From positions 1-64,000 of the forward strand of contig JACADZ010000099.1 in assembly GCA_013389105.1 (NCBI GenBank): a DNA stretch of 64,000 bases, in the 5' to 3' direction. Positions 8,675 to 17,262 of this stretch are shown piece by piece. Both the position numbers and the translations under genes were made by a program. Positions within the stretch are counted from its first letter, which is position 1. Every line of letters begins with the position of its first letter. The DNA comes from Parvularculaceae bacterium. Its GTDB lineage: Bacteria > Pseudomonadota > Alphaproteobacteria > Caulobacterales > Parvularculaceae. The notes below the pieces were generated by a model that saw nothing but the letters and a program-made list of their open reading frames with translations, did not search any database and had not been told where the DNA came from.

Positions 8675-9951
8675 TACGCAGCCGTTCGCTCAATGATTTC
8701 CGCCGCCCGGTCCCCCGAGCGGATCGAACCTTCGATGGTCGCCGGCACGCCCGTGTCGGTATGATCGCCAGCGAGCACCAGATTGCGCCAGCGCGTTTCC
8801 GGTTTGAGCCTTTTGGCGACCGCCGCGGGCGACTGATTGGGCGTCGCGCGGCGTTCGCGGATGACGCGCACGGCCTCATAGGGCTCGTTGCGGATGTCGA
8901 GGGCGACCTGCGTCTCGCGCCAGAGGTCGGCGACCGCTTTCTCGTTCGGCACGTCGTCCATGCCGATGGCGTGGCTCGCCGATACGGTCAGCGAGACGAC
9001 GTCGTCGCGCACGAACGCCCATTGCGCGTCCGCCGACACCAGGCCGAGGAACGGCGATTCCCCAAGTGCGCCGTTTGAAAGCGGCGCGCGGAGCCGATAG
9101 TGAACGTTGAGGATCGAAGCGTCGTCGTCCGGCGGATCGAGTTCGGGGATCAGCTGCTTCAGGCGCGACGGCGGCACGGCGAGGATCACATGGTCGCGGG
9201 GGCCGATGTCGATCGTCCCTTCAGGAAAATCGAGCATCGACACCCGGTCGCCGGCAAACGTCACCAGGCGAAGCCGCCGGTTCAGCAGCACTTCGGCGCC
9301 TTTTGACCGGAGATGGGCAAGCGCCGGATCGATGAAGGCGGGACCCAGTCCCTTCTTCGCCACCAGCGGCCGCGACGGCCCTCCCCCAAGCGCGAAGGTC
9401 TCGCGGATGACCGACCACAACAGCCGAGCCTGGCCGAGCCGCGGGGTCGTGTTCAGAACAGCGAGCGTCAGCGGCTCCCAGAACGTCCGGTAGAGAGGAC
9501 CGTCCGTGTCCACCACATCGGCGACGGTCTGGTCCTCGCGCGCGGCGGCGATTCCGGCGGCCTTCAGATAGTCGATCAACCTCGTTCCCGGAACGCGCGC
9601 CTTCGGATCGAACACCCAAGCGGGAAAGAGTCCGTCGGAGATGCGCACGGTCCAGCGCGCCCCGCTCTTGATGTCGACAAAGGGATAGCTCGCGGTCGCC
9701 GGGCCGGTCAGCGCGTCTTTCGAGCCGATGCGCCCAAGATAGGAGAGCGCGTGGCGATTGCCCGACATGATCAGGTGATTGCCGTTGTCGATGACCCGGT
9801 CGAGCGTCTTGTCGTAGAACGACCGGCAGCGCCCGCCTGCATGCCCCGCGGCGTCATAGACAATGACGCGCCGTCCCGCATCCGCAAGCCGGACGGCGGC
9901 AGAAAGGCCGGAGAGCCCGGCGCCAATGATGTGGATCCTGCTTTCGGGCAT
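8674..9951 (-). CDS. hpnE: Hydroxysqualene dehydroxylase HpnE
   Basis: IIGAGLSGLSAAVRLADAGRRVIVYDA FAD motif; position next to hpnD. Confidence 0.92.
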   Translation of the reverse strand: MPESRIHIIGAGLSGLSAAVRLADAGRRVIVYDAAGHAGGRCRSFYDKTLDRVIDNGNHLIMSGNRHALSYLGRIGSKDALTGPATASYPFVDIKSGARWTVRISDGLFPAWVFDPKARVPGTRLIDYLKAAGIAAAREDQTVADVVDTDGPLYRTFWEPLTLAVLNTTPRLGQARLLWSVIRETFALGGGPSRPLVAKKGLGPAFIDPALAHLRSKGAEVLLNRRLRLVTFAGDRVSMLDFPEGTIDIGPRDHVILAVPPSRLKQLIPELDPPDDDASILNVHYRLRAPLSNGALGESPFLGLVSADAQWAFVRDDVVSLTVSASHAIGMDDVPNEKAVADLWRETQVALDIRNEPYEAVRVIRERRATPNQSPAAVAKRLKPETRWRNLVLAGDHTDTGVPATIEGSIRSGDRAAEIIERTAA

Positions 9952-9956
9952 CTCGC

Positions 9957-10868
9957 TCAGTCCGGCGGCGGCGCCAAATAGTAACGCGCCGCTACGGCCG
10001 TCTTCTCGAGTTTCGACAGGCTGACCGCAGAGCCAAGCCTCTCCCAGCCGCGGGTTTCAAGGCGCTTCAGATAGGCCTCGTAGACGCCCATCATGAGCAG
10101 GGCCGGGCGCACCACCCGCCAGTCGAGCGACTTCAGCGCCGCGCGTGCGCTTAAAAACTTCTCCCGTGCGAGGGCGCCGAGGTCGCGACCGACCAATGCG
10201 AGGCCGGCGCGCCGCTTCGCGAGGTTTTCAGAATTCCCTGAGCGCACGACTTCGAGGACGCCCGGCGCGTCGAGCGGCGCGGCGTATTTCTCCAGAAGCT
10301 CCCGCGGCAGGTAAACCCGGCCGATCCCGGCGTCCTCGCCGACGTCGCGCAAGATGTTGGTGAGCTGCAGCGCGTCCCCGAGCGCGAGCGCGAACTCGCG
10401 GCTCGCCGCGTTCTTGGGCGCGCCGAAGGTCGGCATCGACAGCATGCCGACGGCGCCGGCCACGCGCCGCGTATAGGCGAGAAGCGTTTCCATCGGCGGC
10501 GCCACGATCGGACCCTCGGCGTCCATCTCCATGCCCTCGATCATGAGCAAGAACTCGGCGCGATCTAGATCAAATTGCTTGACGGGCTCGACCAGCGCAA
10601 TCCCGACCGGCGTCTGCGGATTGCCGGCAAAAACGCGGTCGATCTCGGCGCGCCAGGCAGCCAGCGAGAGGCGCTTGTCGCCAACGGACTGGTCGCCGTC
10701 GGCGATATCGTCGACCTCGCGGCAAAAGGCATAGATCGCGTGCATGCCCTCGCGGCGCGGGCGCGCAAGGATGCGCATGCCGGCCCCGAAGGAGGTGCCG
10801 GAGCGCTTGACCGCTTCGCGCGCGTGCCGGCGCGCCGCGTCAGTCGTAATCGCTGCCGTTGCCGACAA
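9957..10868 (-). CDS. hpnD: Presqualene diphosphate synthase HpnD
   Basis: SGTSFGAGMRILARPRREGMHAIYAFCREVDDIAD and QLTNILRDVGEDA; TTG start at 10868 inferred because the upstream ORF extension overlaps another gene. Confidence 0.9.
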   Translation of the reverse strand: MSATAAITTDAARRHAREAVKRSGTSFGAGMRILARPRREGMHAIYAFCREVDDIADGDQSVGDKRLSLAAWRAEIDRVFAGNPQTPVGIALVEPVKQFDLDRAEFLLMIEGMEMDAEGPIVAPPMETLLAYTRRVAGAVGMLSMPTFGAPKNAASREFALALGDALQLTNILRDVGEDAGIGRVYLPRELLEKYAAPLDAPGVLEVVRSGNSENLAKRRAGLALVGRDLGALAREKFLSARAALKSLDWRVVRPALLMMGVYEAYLKRLETRGWERLGSAVSLSKLEKTAVAARYYLAPPPD

Positions 10869-11304
10869 ATTCGCCGTCCTCCCACCGCGACCTAAGCCCG
10901 CCGTCATCGTACATGTCGAGCCGGAGCGTGAGGCCGCGCGCAGAAATCGCCTCAAGCGTCGCCGGCGACAGCTCAACCTCGTTATTAAATCCCGACATGA
11001 AGAGCCCGCAGAAGACCTCGCCATGAAAACTGCCGGCGAGATCGCGCCAGACGGCGAGATCGCCGCTGAGGCCGCCGAACAGCTCCTTGATCTGACTATC
11101 GAGGTCGCCCGGCTTGCGATCTTCGACGCCATGTCTCCAGACGCCGATTTCGGCCACTTTCGTCTTGCCGCGGGGCCGCCGGATGATCTCGCCCTTGCGC
11201 ACGCCGTCCGCCCTTTTCTGACCCAGCTGGCGGGCGATTTCGTGGGGATCGACCTCGTCGCCGATCAAGCGAACGCTGGCGCACGACATTCTGAGGCGGA
11301 CCAT
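10840..11304 (-). CDS. DUF4279-like protein
   Basis: VRLRMSCASVRLIGDEVDPHEIARQLGQKRADGVRKGE...SGDLAVWRDLAGSFHGEVFCGLFMSGFNNEVELSPATLEAISARGLTLRLDMYDDG resembles the DUF4279 pattern. Confidence 0.65.
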   Translation of the reverse strand: MVRLRMSCASVRLIGDEVDPHEIARQLGQKRADGVRKGEIIRRPRGKTKVAEIGVWRHGVEDRKPGDLDSQIKELFGGLSGDLAVWRDLAGSFHGEVFCGLFMSGFNNEVELSPATLEAISARGLTLRLDMYDDGGLRSRWEDGEFVGNGSDYD

Positions 11305-11306
11305 GA

Positions 11307-12197
11307 TCAGGCGCCGCGAGCCGAGAAGAAGCCGGTTACCGCGCCGCCGATTCCGCATCGCGCGAAGTCGAGCTTCGACAGCGCAACGCGCGAGGCGAGC
11401 GGATCACCCTTGCGCAACAGCGTAATGAGTCGCGCGGCGAGGTTGACGATGACGGCGGACTCCATCGCCAGATGACGGCTCTTGAGGGCCCCCGGCAGGC
11501 GGCGAGCATCCGTCATCAGCGCGTCGCACCCGTCGAGCATGCGATCGACGACCCGGCGAAGGCCGGGCGTGAGCGCATTCCGGTCGAGATCCTCAACCGA
11601 GGCCCCTTCCGCCGCCATCCACTCGCCGATCAGATAAACGCGGTCGAGGTTTCGGCGATCGTTTCCGCAGTCCTGCAGATGATTGATGATCTGAAGCACC
11701 GTGCACAGAGCATCGGAGTATCGGTAGCCGGCCCGATCCTCGCCATGGAGATCCAGCAGATATCTGCCGACAGGATTGGCGGATAGCGCGCAATAGCCGA
11801 GAAGCTCCTCCCAGGTCCGGTATCGCAGCTTGACCGAGTCCTGAACGAAGGCGGCGACGAGATCCGAGCCGTGGACGGTCGGGACGCCCGTCTGGCGCAT
11901 GCTCTCACGGAGCGCATGCGCCTTGGCGTACGCCTCCCCGTACCCGGGCTCGCCCTTCAGCGCCGCGTCGAACGCCCTCAAGCGGGCGATTTTCTCGTTG
12001 GCCGAAAGGTCGCCGTTATCGGCGATGTCGTCGATAGCCCTGGCGAAAGCGTAATAGGTCGCCACATGCGGCCGCAGGCGCTTCGGCAGCAGGAACGAGC
12101 CGACGGGAAAGTTCTCGTCCCTGGCGCCTTTGCCCGAAGGGGTTTCGGCGCCGGCGAGCGGGGCGGCGGCGGCTTTGGAGTCGGCGAGGACAGTCAT
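11307..12197 (-). CDS. hpnC: Squalene synthase HpnC
   Basis: DENFPVGSFLLPKRLRPHVATYYAFARAIDDIADNG; QIINHLQDCGNDRRNLDRVYL. Confidence 0.93.
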   Translation of the reverse strand: MTVLADSKAAAAPLAGAETPSGKGARDENFPVGSFLLPKRLRPHVATYYAFARAIDDIADNGDLSANEKIARLRAFDAALKGEPGYGEAYAKAHALRESMRQTGVPTVHGSDLVAAFVQDSVKLRYRTWEELLGYCALSANPVGRYLLDLHGEDRAGYRYSDALCTVLQIINHLQDCGNDRRNLDRVYLIGEWMAAEGASVEDLDRNALTPGLRRVVDRMLDGCDALMTDARRLPGALKSRHLAMESAVIVNLAARLITLLRKGDPLASRVALSKLDFARCGIGGAVTGFFSARGA

Positions 12198-12281
12198 GAC
12201 GCCGGTTTCTAGGGCTTTTTTTGCGCTGCCGCAAAGGCGGCGGATTTCCGGCGCTCCCCGCGGCGGAACCGCCAGATGACC

Positions 12282-12806
12282 TCACTCTTCCGAGTCGATC
12301 GCCTCGATCGCTAGGGTCGCTTCGTCGAGGGCTTCCTGCGCCCGTTCAAGGCGCTGGAGCAGCGCGCTCAGCGTTTCGCGCAGCGCCGGCGATAGATCGC
12401 CTGCTCCGGTCGCAGGGGCGGCCGTCGCAACCCGCCTTTCAGCAAACGGATTACGAGGCGGCGGCGCGGCCCGATCGTCGGTCTCCTCGTCGAGCAGCGG
12501 CCGGCGCTCGAATGGCTGGCCCGCCGCCACCATCCGCCCGATTTCGGCGACGTATTTCACGCCGTGGTCGCGGAAAATCTTCTGAACGCCCTTGGTCGTG
12601 TAGCGCTCGTCATAGAGCAGCGCTTTGACGCCCCTCAGCACGTCGATGTCGAACGAACGGTAGTAGCGCCGTCCGCCCGCCCGCCGCATGGGGCGGATCT
12701 GGCCGAAAACCTCCTCCCAGTGACGCAACACATGCTGGGGCGCATCCACTTCAGCGGCGGCTTCACTAATCGTCCGAAATGCGTCGGCGGCTTTCGTGAC
12801 CGGCAT
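12282..12806 (-). CDS. MerR-family transcriptional regulator
   Basis: FRTISEAAAEVDAPQHVLRHWEEVFGQIRPMRRAGGRRYYRSFDIDVLRGVKALLYDERYTTKGVQKI; adjacent to ihfA as in many alphaproteobacteria. Confidence 0.9.
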   Translation of the reverse strand: MPVTKAADAFRTISEAAAEVDAPQHVLRHWEEVFGQIRPMRRAGGRRYYRSFDIDVLRGVKALLYDERYTTKGVQKIFRDHGVKYVAEIGRMVAAGQPFERRPLLDEETDDRAAPPPRNPFAERRVATAAPATGAGDLSPALRETLSALLQRLERAQEALDEATLAIEAIDSEE

Positions 12807-12818
12807 CTAGGCGCCTTC

Positions 12819-13133
12819 CTATTCGGCGGCGTCTCGCGCGACCGAAGCGTTGATCGACTCTTTCAGCACATGCGAGGCGCGGAATGTAATCACCCGTCTC
12901 GGCGTGATCGGCACTTCCTCCCCGGTCTTGGGGTTGCGCCCCATGCGCATCTTCTTCGAGCGGACCGAGAACGTGCCGAACGATGAAATCTTCACCGATT
13001 CGCCGCGTTCGAGAGCGGCCGAGATCTCCTCGAGAATCCGTTGCACGAAATCAGCCGATTCGTTCCGGGAAACGCCGAGGTGGCGATAGACCGCCTCGGT
13101 CAGATCGGCGCGGGTCGTCGTCTTGCCGGCCAT
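12819..13133 (-). CDS. ihfA: Integration host factor subunit alpha
   Basis: [87 protein letters not shown]. Confidence 0.95.
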   Translation of the reverse strand: MAGKTTTRADLTEAVYRHLGVSRNESADFVQRILEEISAALERGESVKISSFGTFSVRSKKMRMGRNPKTGEEVPITPRRVITFRASHVLKESINASVARDAAE

Positions 13134-13285
13134 GCGCTTAAGCCTCCGGTTTGGCTTTGCGAGGTCAGACAATAGCGAGCGCGCACGAACGCGGTCAAGC
13201 TATTGAAATTACAGGAAACTTGTGGGTCAGGTTGAGCGGTCGCCGCAGAATTCGCCGTTTGCGCGGCGGCCCGCGCCCGCGCCGC

Positions 13286-14257
13286 TCAAGCCCGGAGCAG
13301 CGCCGCGCCCCAGGTGAGGCCCCCGCCCATGCCCTCGATCATCACAAGATCGCCCTTCTTGATCCGACCGTCGGCGACGCCCTGGCAGTAGGCGAGCGGG
13401 ATCGACGCCGCGGACGTATTGCCCTGGCCGGCGATGGTCGACACGACTTGATCAGGACGCAGATCAAGTTTTTTCACGACGCCCTGGATGATGCGCTCGT
13501 TTGCCTGGTGAGGCACGAACCAGTCGATCTCGGTCGGGCTGATTCCGGCCTGACGCGACACCGTTGTCATCGCCTCGGAGATGCGCTCGATCGCCTCGCG
13601 GAAAACCTTGTTCCCCTGCATCCGCACATGCCCCACCTGCCCGGTCGAGGAAACGCCGCCATCGACATAGAGCAGATCGACGAGGCTTCCGTCCGTCCGC
13701 AGATAGGAGGCGATGACGCCGCGCTCGCCCGCCGCCTCTTCCGGGATCGCCTCGACCACGAAGGCCCCGGCGCCGTCGCCGAAGAGGACGCAAGTCGCGC
13801 GGTCGCTCCAGTCAAGGATGCGCGAGAAGGTTTCGGCGCCGATGACGAGGGCGCGCCGGTGCTGGCCCGAAACCAGAAACTTCTCGGCAGTCGCCAGAGC
13901 GTAGATAAATCCGGTGCATACCGCCTGGATATCGAAGGCGGCCCCCTGGAGCACGCCGAGCTTGGCCTGCACGATGGCCGCCGTTGCGGGAAACGTAAGG
14001 TCCGGAGTCGTCGTGGCGACGATGATCAGGTCGATGTCGGCGGGATTTACGTCCGCAGCGCGCATGGCGGCCCGCGCCGCGTTGACCGCGAGATCGGAGG
14101 TGCGCTCTCCTGGACCGGCGATGCGCCGTTCGCGAATGCCGGTGCGCTCGCGGATCCATTCATCGCTGGTGTCGACCTTTTTAGCGAGATCGACGTTGGT
14201 CAGGACGTGCTCGGGAAGATACGCCCCGCACCCGGTCACTACGGCCTTCAATGTCAT
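13286..14257 (-). CDS. fabH: 3-oxoacyl-ACP synthase III
   Basis: [21 protein letters not shown]...[27 protein letters not shown] active-site region; [12 protein letters not shown]. Confidence 0.96.
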   Translation of the reverse strand: MTLKAVVTGCGAYLPEHVLTNVDLAKKVDTSDEWIRERTGIRERRIAGPGERTSDLAVNAARAAMRAADVNPADIDLIIVATTTPDLTFPATAAIVQAKLGVLQGAAFDIQAVCTGFIYALATAEKFLVSGQHRRALVIGAETFSRILDWSDRATCVLFGDGAGAFVVEAIPEEAAGERGVIASYLRTDGSLVDLLYVDGGVSSTGQVGHVRMQGNKVFREAIERISEAMTTVSRQAGISPTEIDWFVPHQANERIIQGVVKKLDLRPDQVVSTIAGQGNTSAASIPLAYCQGVADGRIKKGDLVMIEGMGGGLTWGAALLRA

Positions 14258-15327
14258 TCGGCCGCCGCCTTGGGCCCGCTTGCGGAAAGAAGGTCTCCGC
14301 GGCGGTTGGCCACTTCGGAAACGGTTTCGGCGATCTCTCCCAGAATCGGGCGCTGCGCGAGATTGGCGGCCATCTCGACGGCGCTCCTGACGCCCCGCGC
14401 ATCGGCGCCGCCATGACTCTTGACCACAATCCCGTTGACGCCGAGCAGGAGACCCCCGTTCATCGACGATGGGTCCATGCGCGCCTTCAGCTTCTTCAGA
14501 CCACGGATCATCAGCAGCGACGCAAGCTTCGAATTCAGAGACGTGTTCAGCGCTTCCTTGATCCACGAGCCGACCAGGCGCGCGGCGCCCTCGGCGGTCT
14601 TGAGCGCAATGTTGCCGGTAAAGCCGTCAGTCACGACCACATCGAGCTTGCCGCTCGATATGTCGTTGCCCTCGACGAAGCCGACGAACGCCATCTCGGG
14701 ATCGGCCTCGCGGAGCACCCGCGCCGCCGAGCGGATGAGCTCGTGGCCCTTGAGCTCCTCGGCGCCGACGTTGAGGAGCCCGACGCGAGGCTTCTCCTTC
14801 GCCGTCAGCGCCCGCGCGAACGCCTCGCCCATGATGGCGAACTGGACCAGTTCGTTTTCCGTCGCCTCGACATTGGCGCCCACGTCCAGGACGACCGTCC
14901 GTCCTGAATTGGTCGGCCACAGCGCGGTGAGCGCCGGACGGTCGACGCCGGCGATCATGCCGAGCTGCATGCGGCTCACCGCCATCAGCGCCCCAGTATT
15001 GCCCCCGGAAACCAGGGCCTGGGCTTCGCCGCTTTCGAGGGCGGCGACCGCCAGCCACATCGAGCTGTCGCGGCCGCGTCTGAGGACGTGCATCGGCTTG
15101 TCGGTCATCGAGACCGCCGTCGGCGCGTGCCGGATCTCGATGGCGCCGGCCGCGGCGCGGCGGGCGACGAGCGGGCGCAGCCGGTCCTCCTGCCCGAACA
15201 GCAAGACACGCGCCTTCAGGCCCTTGTCCAAGGCCGCAAAGACGCCCTCCACAACCGGGGTCGGACCGCCATCGCCGCCCATCGCGTCAACGGCGAGGGT
15301 CAGCAGGCCGGCTGTCTTTTCGCTCAA
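14254..15327 (-). CDS. plsX: Phosphate acyltransferase
   Basis: [51 protein letters not shown] start at 15327 inferred. Confidence 0.93.
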   Translation of the reverse strand: MSEKTAGLLTLAVDAMGGDGGPTPVVEGVFAALDKGLKARVLLFGQEDRLRPLVARRAAAGAIEIRHAPTAVSMTDKPMHVLRRGRDSSMWLAVAALESGEAQALVSGGNTGALMAVSRMQLGMIAGVDRPALTALWPTNSGRTVVLDVGANVEATENELVQFAIMGEAFARALTAKEKPRVGLLNVGAEELKGHELIRSAARVLREADPEMAFVGFVEGNDISSGKLDVVVTDGFTGNIALKTAEGAARLVGSWIKEALNTSLNSKLASLLMIRGLKKLKARMDPSSMNGGLLLGVNGIVVKSHGGADARGVRSAVEMAANLAQRPILGEIAETVSEVANRRGDLLSASGPKAAAE

Positions 15328-15445
15328 GGCGTCGGTCTCCCTGCGGACCGGGGGAAGATACTCCGGTCGCAGCCCGACGCAATGGCGACAAAAGGCGGGC
15401 TTCCTGGGGGCTCCCCCCGGAAAATGAGTGCGCCCGCCATTGCGA

Positions 15446-15958
15446 TTAGGCCTTGGAACCCTTCTCAAGCGCCGCCTTCAGCCCCGCGAATGGCGAAACC
15501 TTCGCTTCGGGCGCGTACTCCGTTGCGAGGGATCTCGCCCCCGGCTTGCGCGGATAGGGATCCATCGCCAGCGACAGTTGCTGGATGAGGATTTCGCCGA
15601 GATCAATTGCGTCGCCTTCAAGCGGCTCCGGCGTCTCCTCGTCGATCTCGACCTCGGTCTGCGGCGCGCCCTCCCGCACAAAGCTCAGCCTGAAGGTTTC
15701 GAAGATGCGCTCCTCGAACGGCTCCAGGCTCGCCACGCACTCGCGCGTGACGGCCGCGTCCATCGCAGCGTCGACATCAACGCCTCTAGCGGTCAGCGCA
15801 AGCGCGAACGCGCCCTTTAGCCGGATGACGTTCGGAACGGCGAGCCGAGTCGCAATCGCGGCGCGCTCCAGCGGGCCCGCTTCGATCTCGATGTCGAGAC
15901 CCTGCGGCGGAATGCTGTCGACGACGACGACATCCCGGCTCGAGACCGAATGCGTCAT
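15446..15958 (-). CDS. DUF177 (YceD-like) protein
   Basis: CVASLEPFEERIFETFRLSFV; EPLEGDAIDLGEILIQQLSLAMDPYPRKPGA; precedes plsX. Confidence 0.85.
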   Translation of the reverse strand: MTHSVSSRDVVVVDSIPPQGLDIEIEAGPLERAAIATRLAVPNVIRLKGAFALALTARGVDVDAAMDAAVTRECVASLEPFEERIFETFRLSFVREGAPQTEVEIDEETPEPLEGDAIDLGEILIQQLSLAMDPYPRKPGARSLATEYAPEAKVSPFAGLKAALEKGSKA

Positions 15959-16494
15959 GGGGCGTCCTCCATCGGGTCCGGGAACTCAGCGGATCCGCCG
16001 CTGAATTTCGACATCGGCTGGGCCGCGAGGGCGGCAAGCGCCCGCCGCACGTAGGCCGCCAGTCCATCCCCCACCGTCACATCCGCCGAGAAATAAACAT
16101 TCCGCGCGAGGGCGGCCGACAGCGCGGCGGGCTCGGCCCCGTGGGCGACCGCCGCGTCATAGGCGGAAAGGCGGCCCTGGAAATCCTCGGCGATCTTGCG
16201 GATTCTGCGACCGACCGACAGGTCGCCGACGCCCGCTTCGCGCAGCGCGTCGTCCATATTCTCGAAGAACGCCTCGCTAAGCTTGAGGGCGAGCGCCCTG
16301 CCCTCCGGCTCATTCTTGAGCCGCGACAGCAGCAGGAAGACATGGAGCATGACCAGCTCGGTCCGGCCCTCGACTGTGTCCGCGACCCCGAGACGTGCGT
16401 AGAAACTGGGCGACCGCGCCTGTTCCACCGCGCGGCGGTAGAGCGTCTCAGCCTGGGCGCGAACCGGGTCTTTCCTTAGGAGCGACAAAATCAT
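15955..16494 (-). CDS. Ubiquinol-cytochrome c chaperone family protein
   Basis: ARSPSFYARLGVADTVEGRTELVMLHVFLLLSRLK; LSEAFFENMDDALREAGVGDLSVGRRIRKIAEDFQGRLSAYD. Confidence 0.88.
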   Translation of the reverse strand: MILSLLRKDPVRAQAETLYRRAVEQARSPSFYARLGVADTVEGRTELVMLHVFLLLSRLKNEPEGRALALKLSEAFFENMDDALREAGVGDLSVGRRIRKIAEDFQGRLSAYDAAVAHGAEPAALSAALARNVYFSADVTVGDGLAAYVRRALAALAAQPMSKFSGGSAEFPDPMEDAP

Positions 16495-16559
16495 ATGGTC
16501 CGGCTCGCCTGAGGTCTTGCGATTCCCACGTAGGAGCCGGGGTGAAAAGGATCAAGCGG

Positions 16560-17030
16560 ATGGTTCGGTCGGTAATTGCGTTGTCTCTGGCGGCGGCGGC
16601 GCTCTCCGCCTCCGGCTGCGTCTCTGTTCGCTCTTCCCACGGTTATATTCTGGAGCGCGGCGAGACCGAACTGACCGGCCGGGTCGGGCTCGACACCAAG
16701 GACAGCATCATCGCCAAATATGGCGAGCCGTCGATGGTCGGCACGTTCGATCCCAACGCCTGGTATTATCTCGCGAGCTTCGACCAGTCGCGCGCCTTCT
16801 TCCGCCCCCGGGTCAAGGACCGGGCTGTCGTCGCCTTCAAGTTCGACGAGACCGGTCTGGTGAAATCGGTGGACACGCTCACGGTCGATGAGGGCATCGC
16901 CGTGAAGATGGCCTCGCGCGAGACGCCGACGCGCGGCAAGGAACTCTCCGTCTGGGAACAGCTCCTTGGCAACGTCGGCCAGCTGCCGGCCGGCGCGCTC
17001 GGCGGCGACCAGCAGGTGCCGGGGCAGTAG
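16560..17030 (+). CDS. bamE: Outer membrane assembly lipoprotein BamE (SmpA/OmlA)
   Basis: Lipoprotein signal ...LSASGC; RGETELTGRVGLDTKDSIIAKYGEPSMVGTFDPNAWYYLAS; GTG at 16542 is an alternative start. Confidence 0.85.
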   Translation: MVRSVIALSLAAAALSASGCVSVRSSHGYILERGETELTGRVGLDTKDSIIAKYGEPSMVGTFDPNAWYYLASFDQSRAFFRPRVKDRAVVAFKFDETGLVKSVDTLTVDEGIAVKMASRETPTRGKELSVWEQLLGNVGQLPAGALGGDQQVPGQ

Positions 17031-17262
17031 CTTCGGCGCAAGGCGCCAAGTGCGCCGTGGCGCTGAATCCTTTGGCATTGAGCGTACGCCCTCCCCCATG
17101 ATCGGACGCGCCTCGCCGTCGAGGCCTCGCCCGAAGTCAACTGGGACCGCGCCATCTTGCCGACCTGGCGTTCGCCCCCGGGCGCCGGGCTGATTTCCGG
17201 TTCCCACTTCTGATCCGATCGCGCTAAGGAAGCGCCGAGCAATCGGACGAATCCGGAACCGC

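Noticed and set aside
12200-12281. Looked for the tRNA-Pro that often follows ihfA-merR in alphaproteobacteria
   Set aside because: No cloverleaf-compatible sequence or GGTTCAAATCC-type T-arm seen; the window has no tRNA I could identify by eye.
15446-15958. Expected rpmF (L32) next to DUF177/plsX
   Set aside because: No L32-like ORF seen here; its absence is common in alphaproteobacteria where rpmF is elsewhere.
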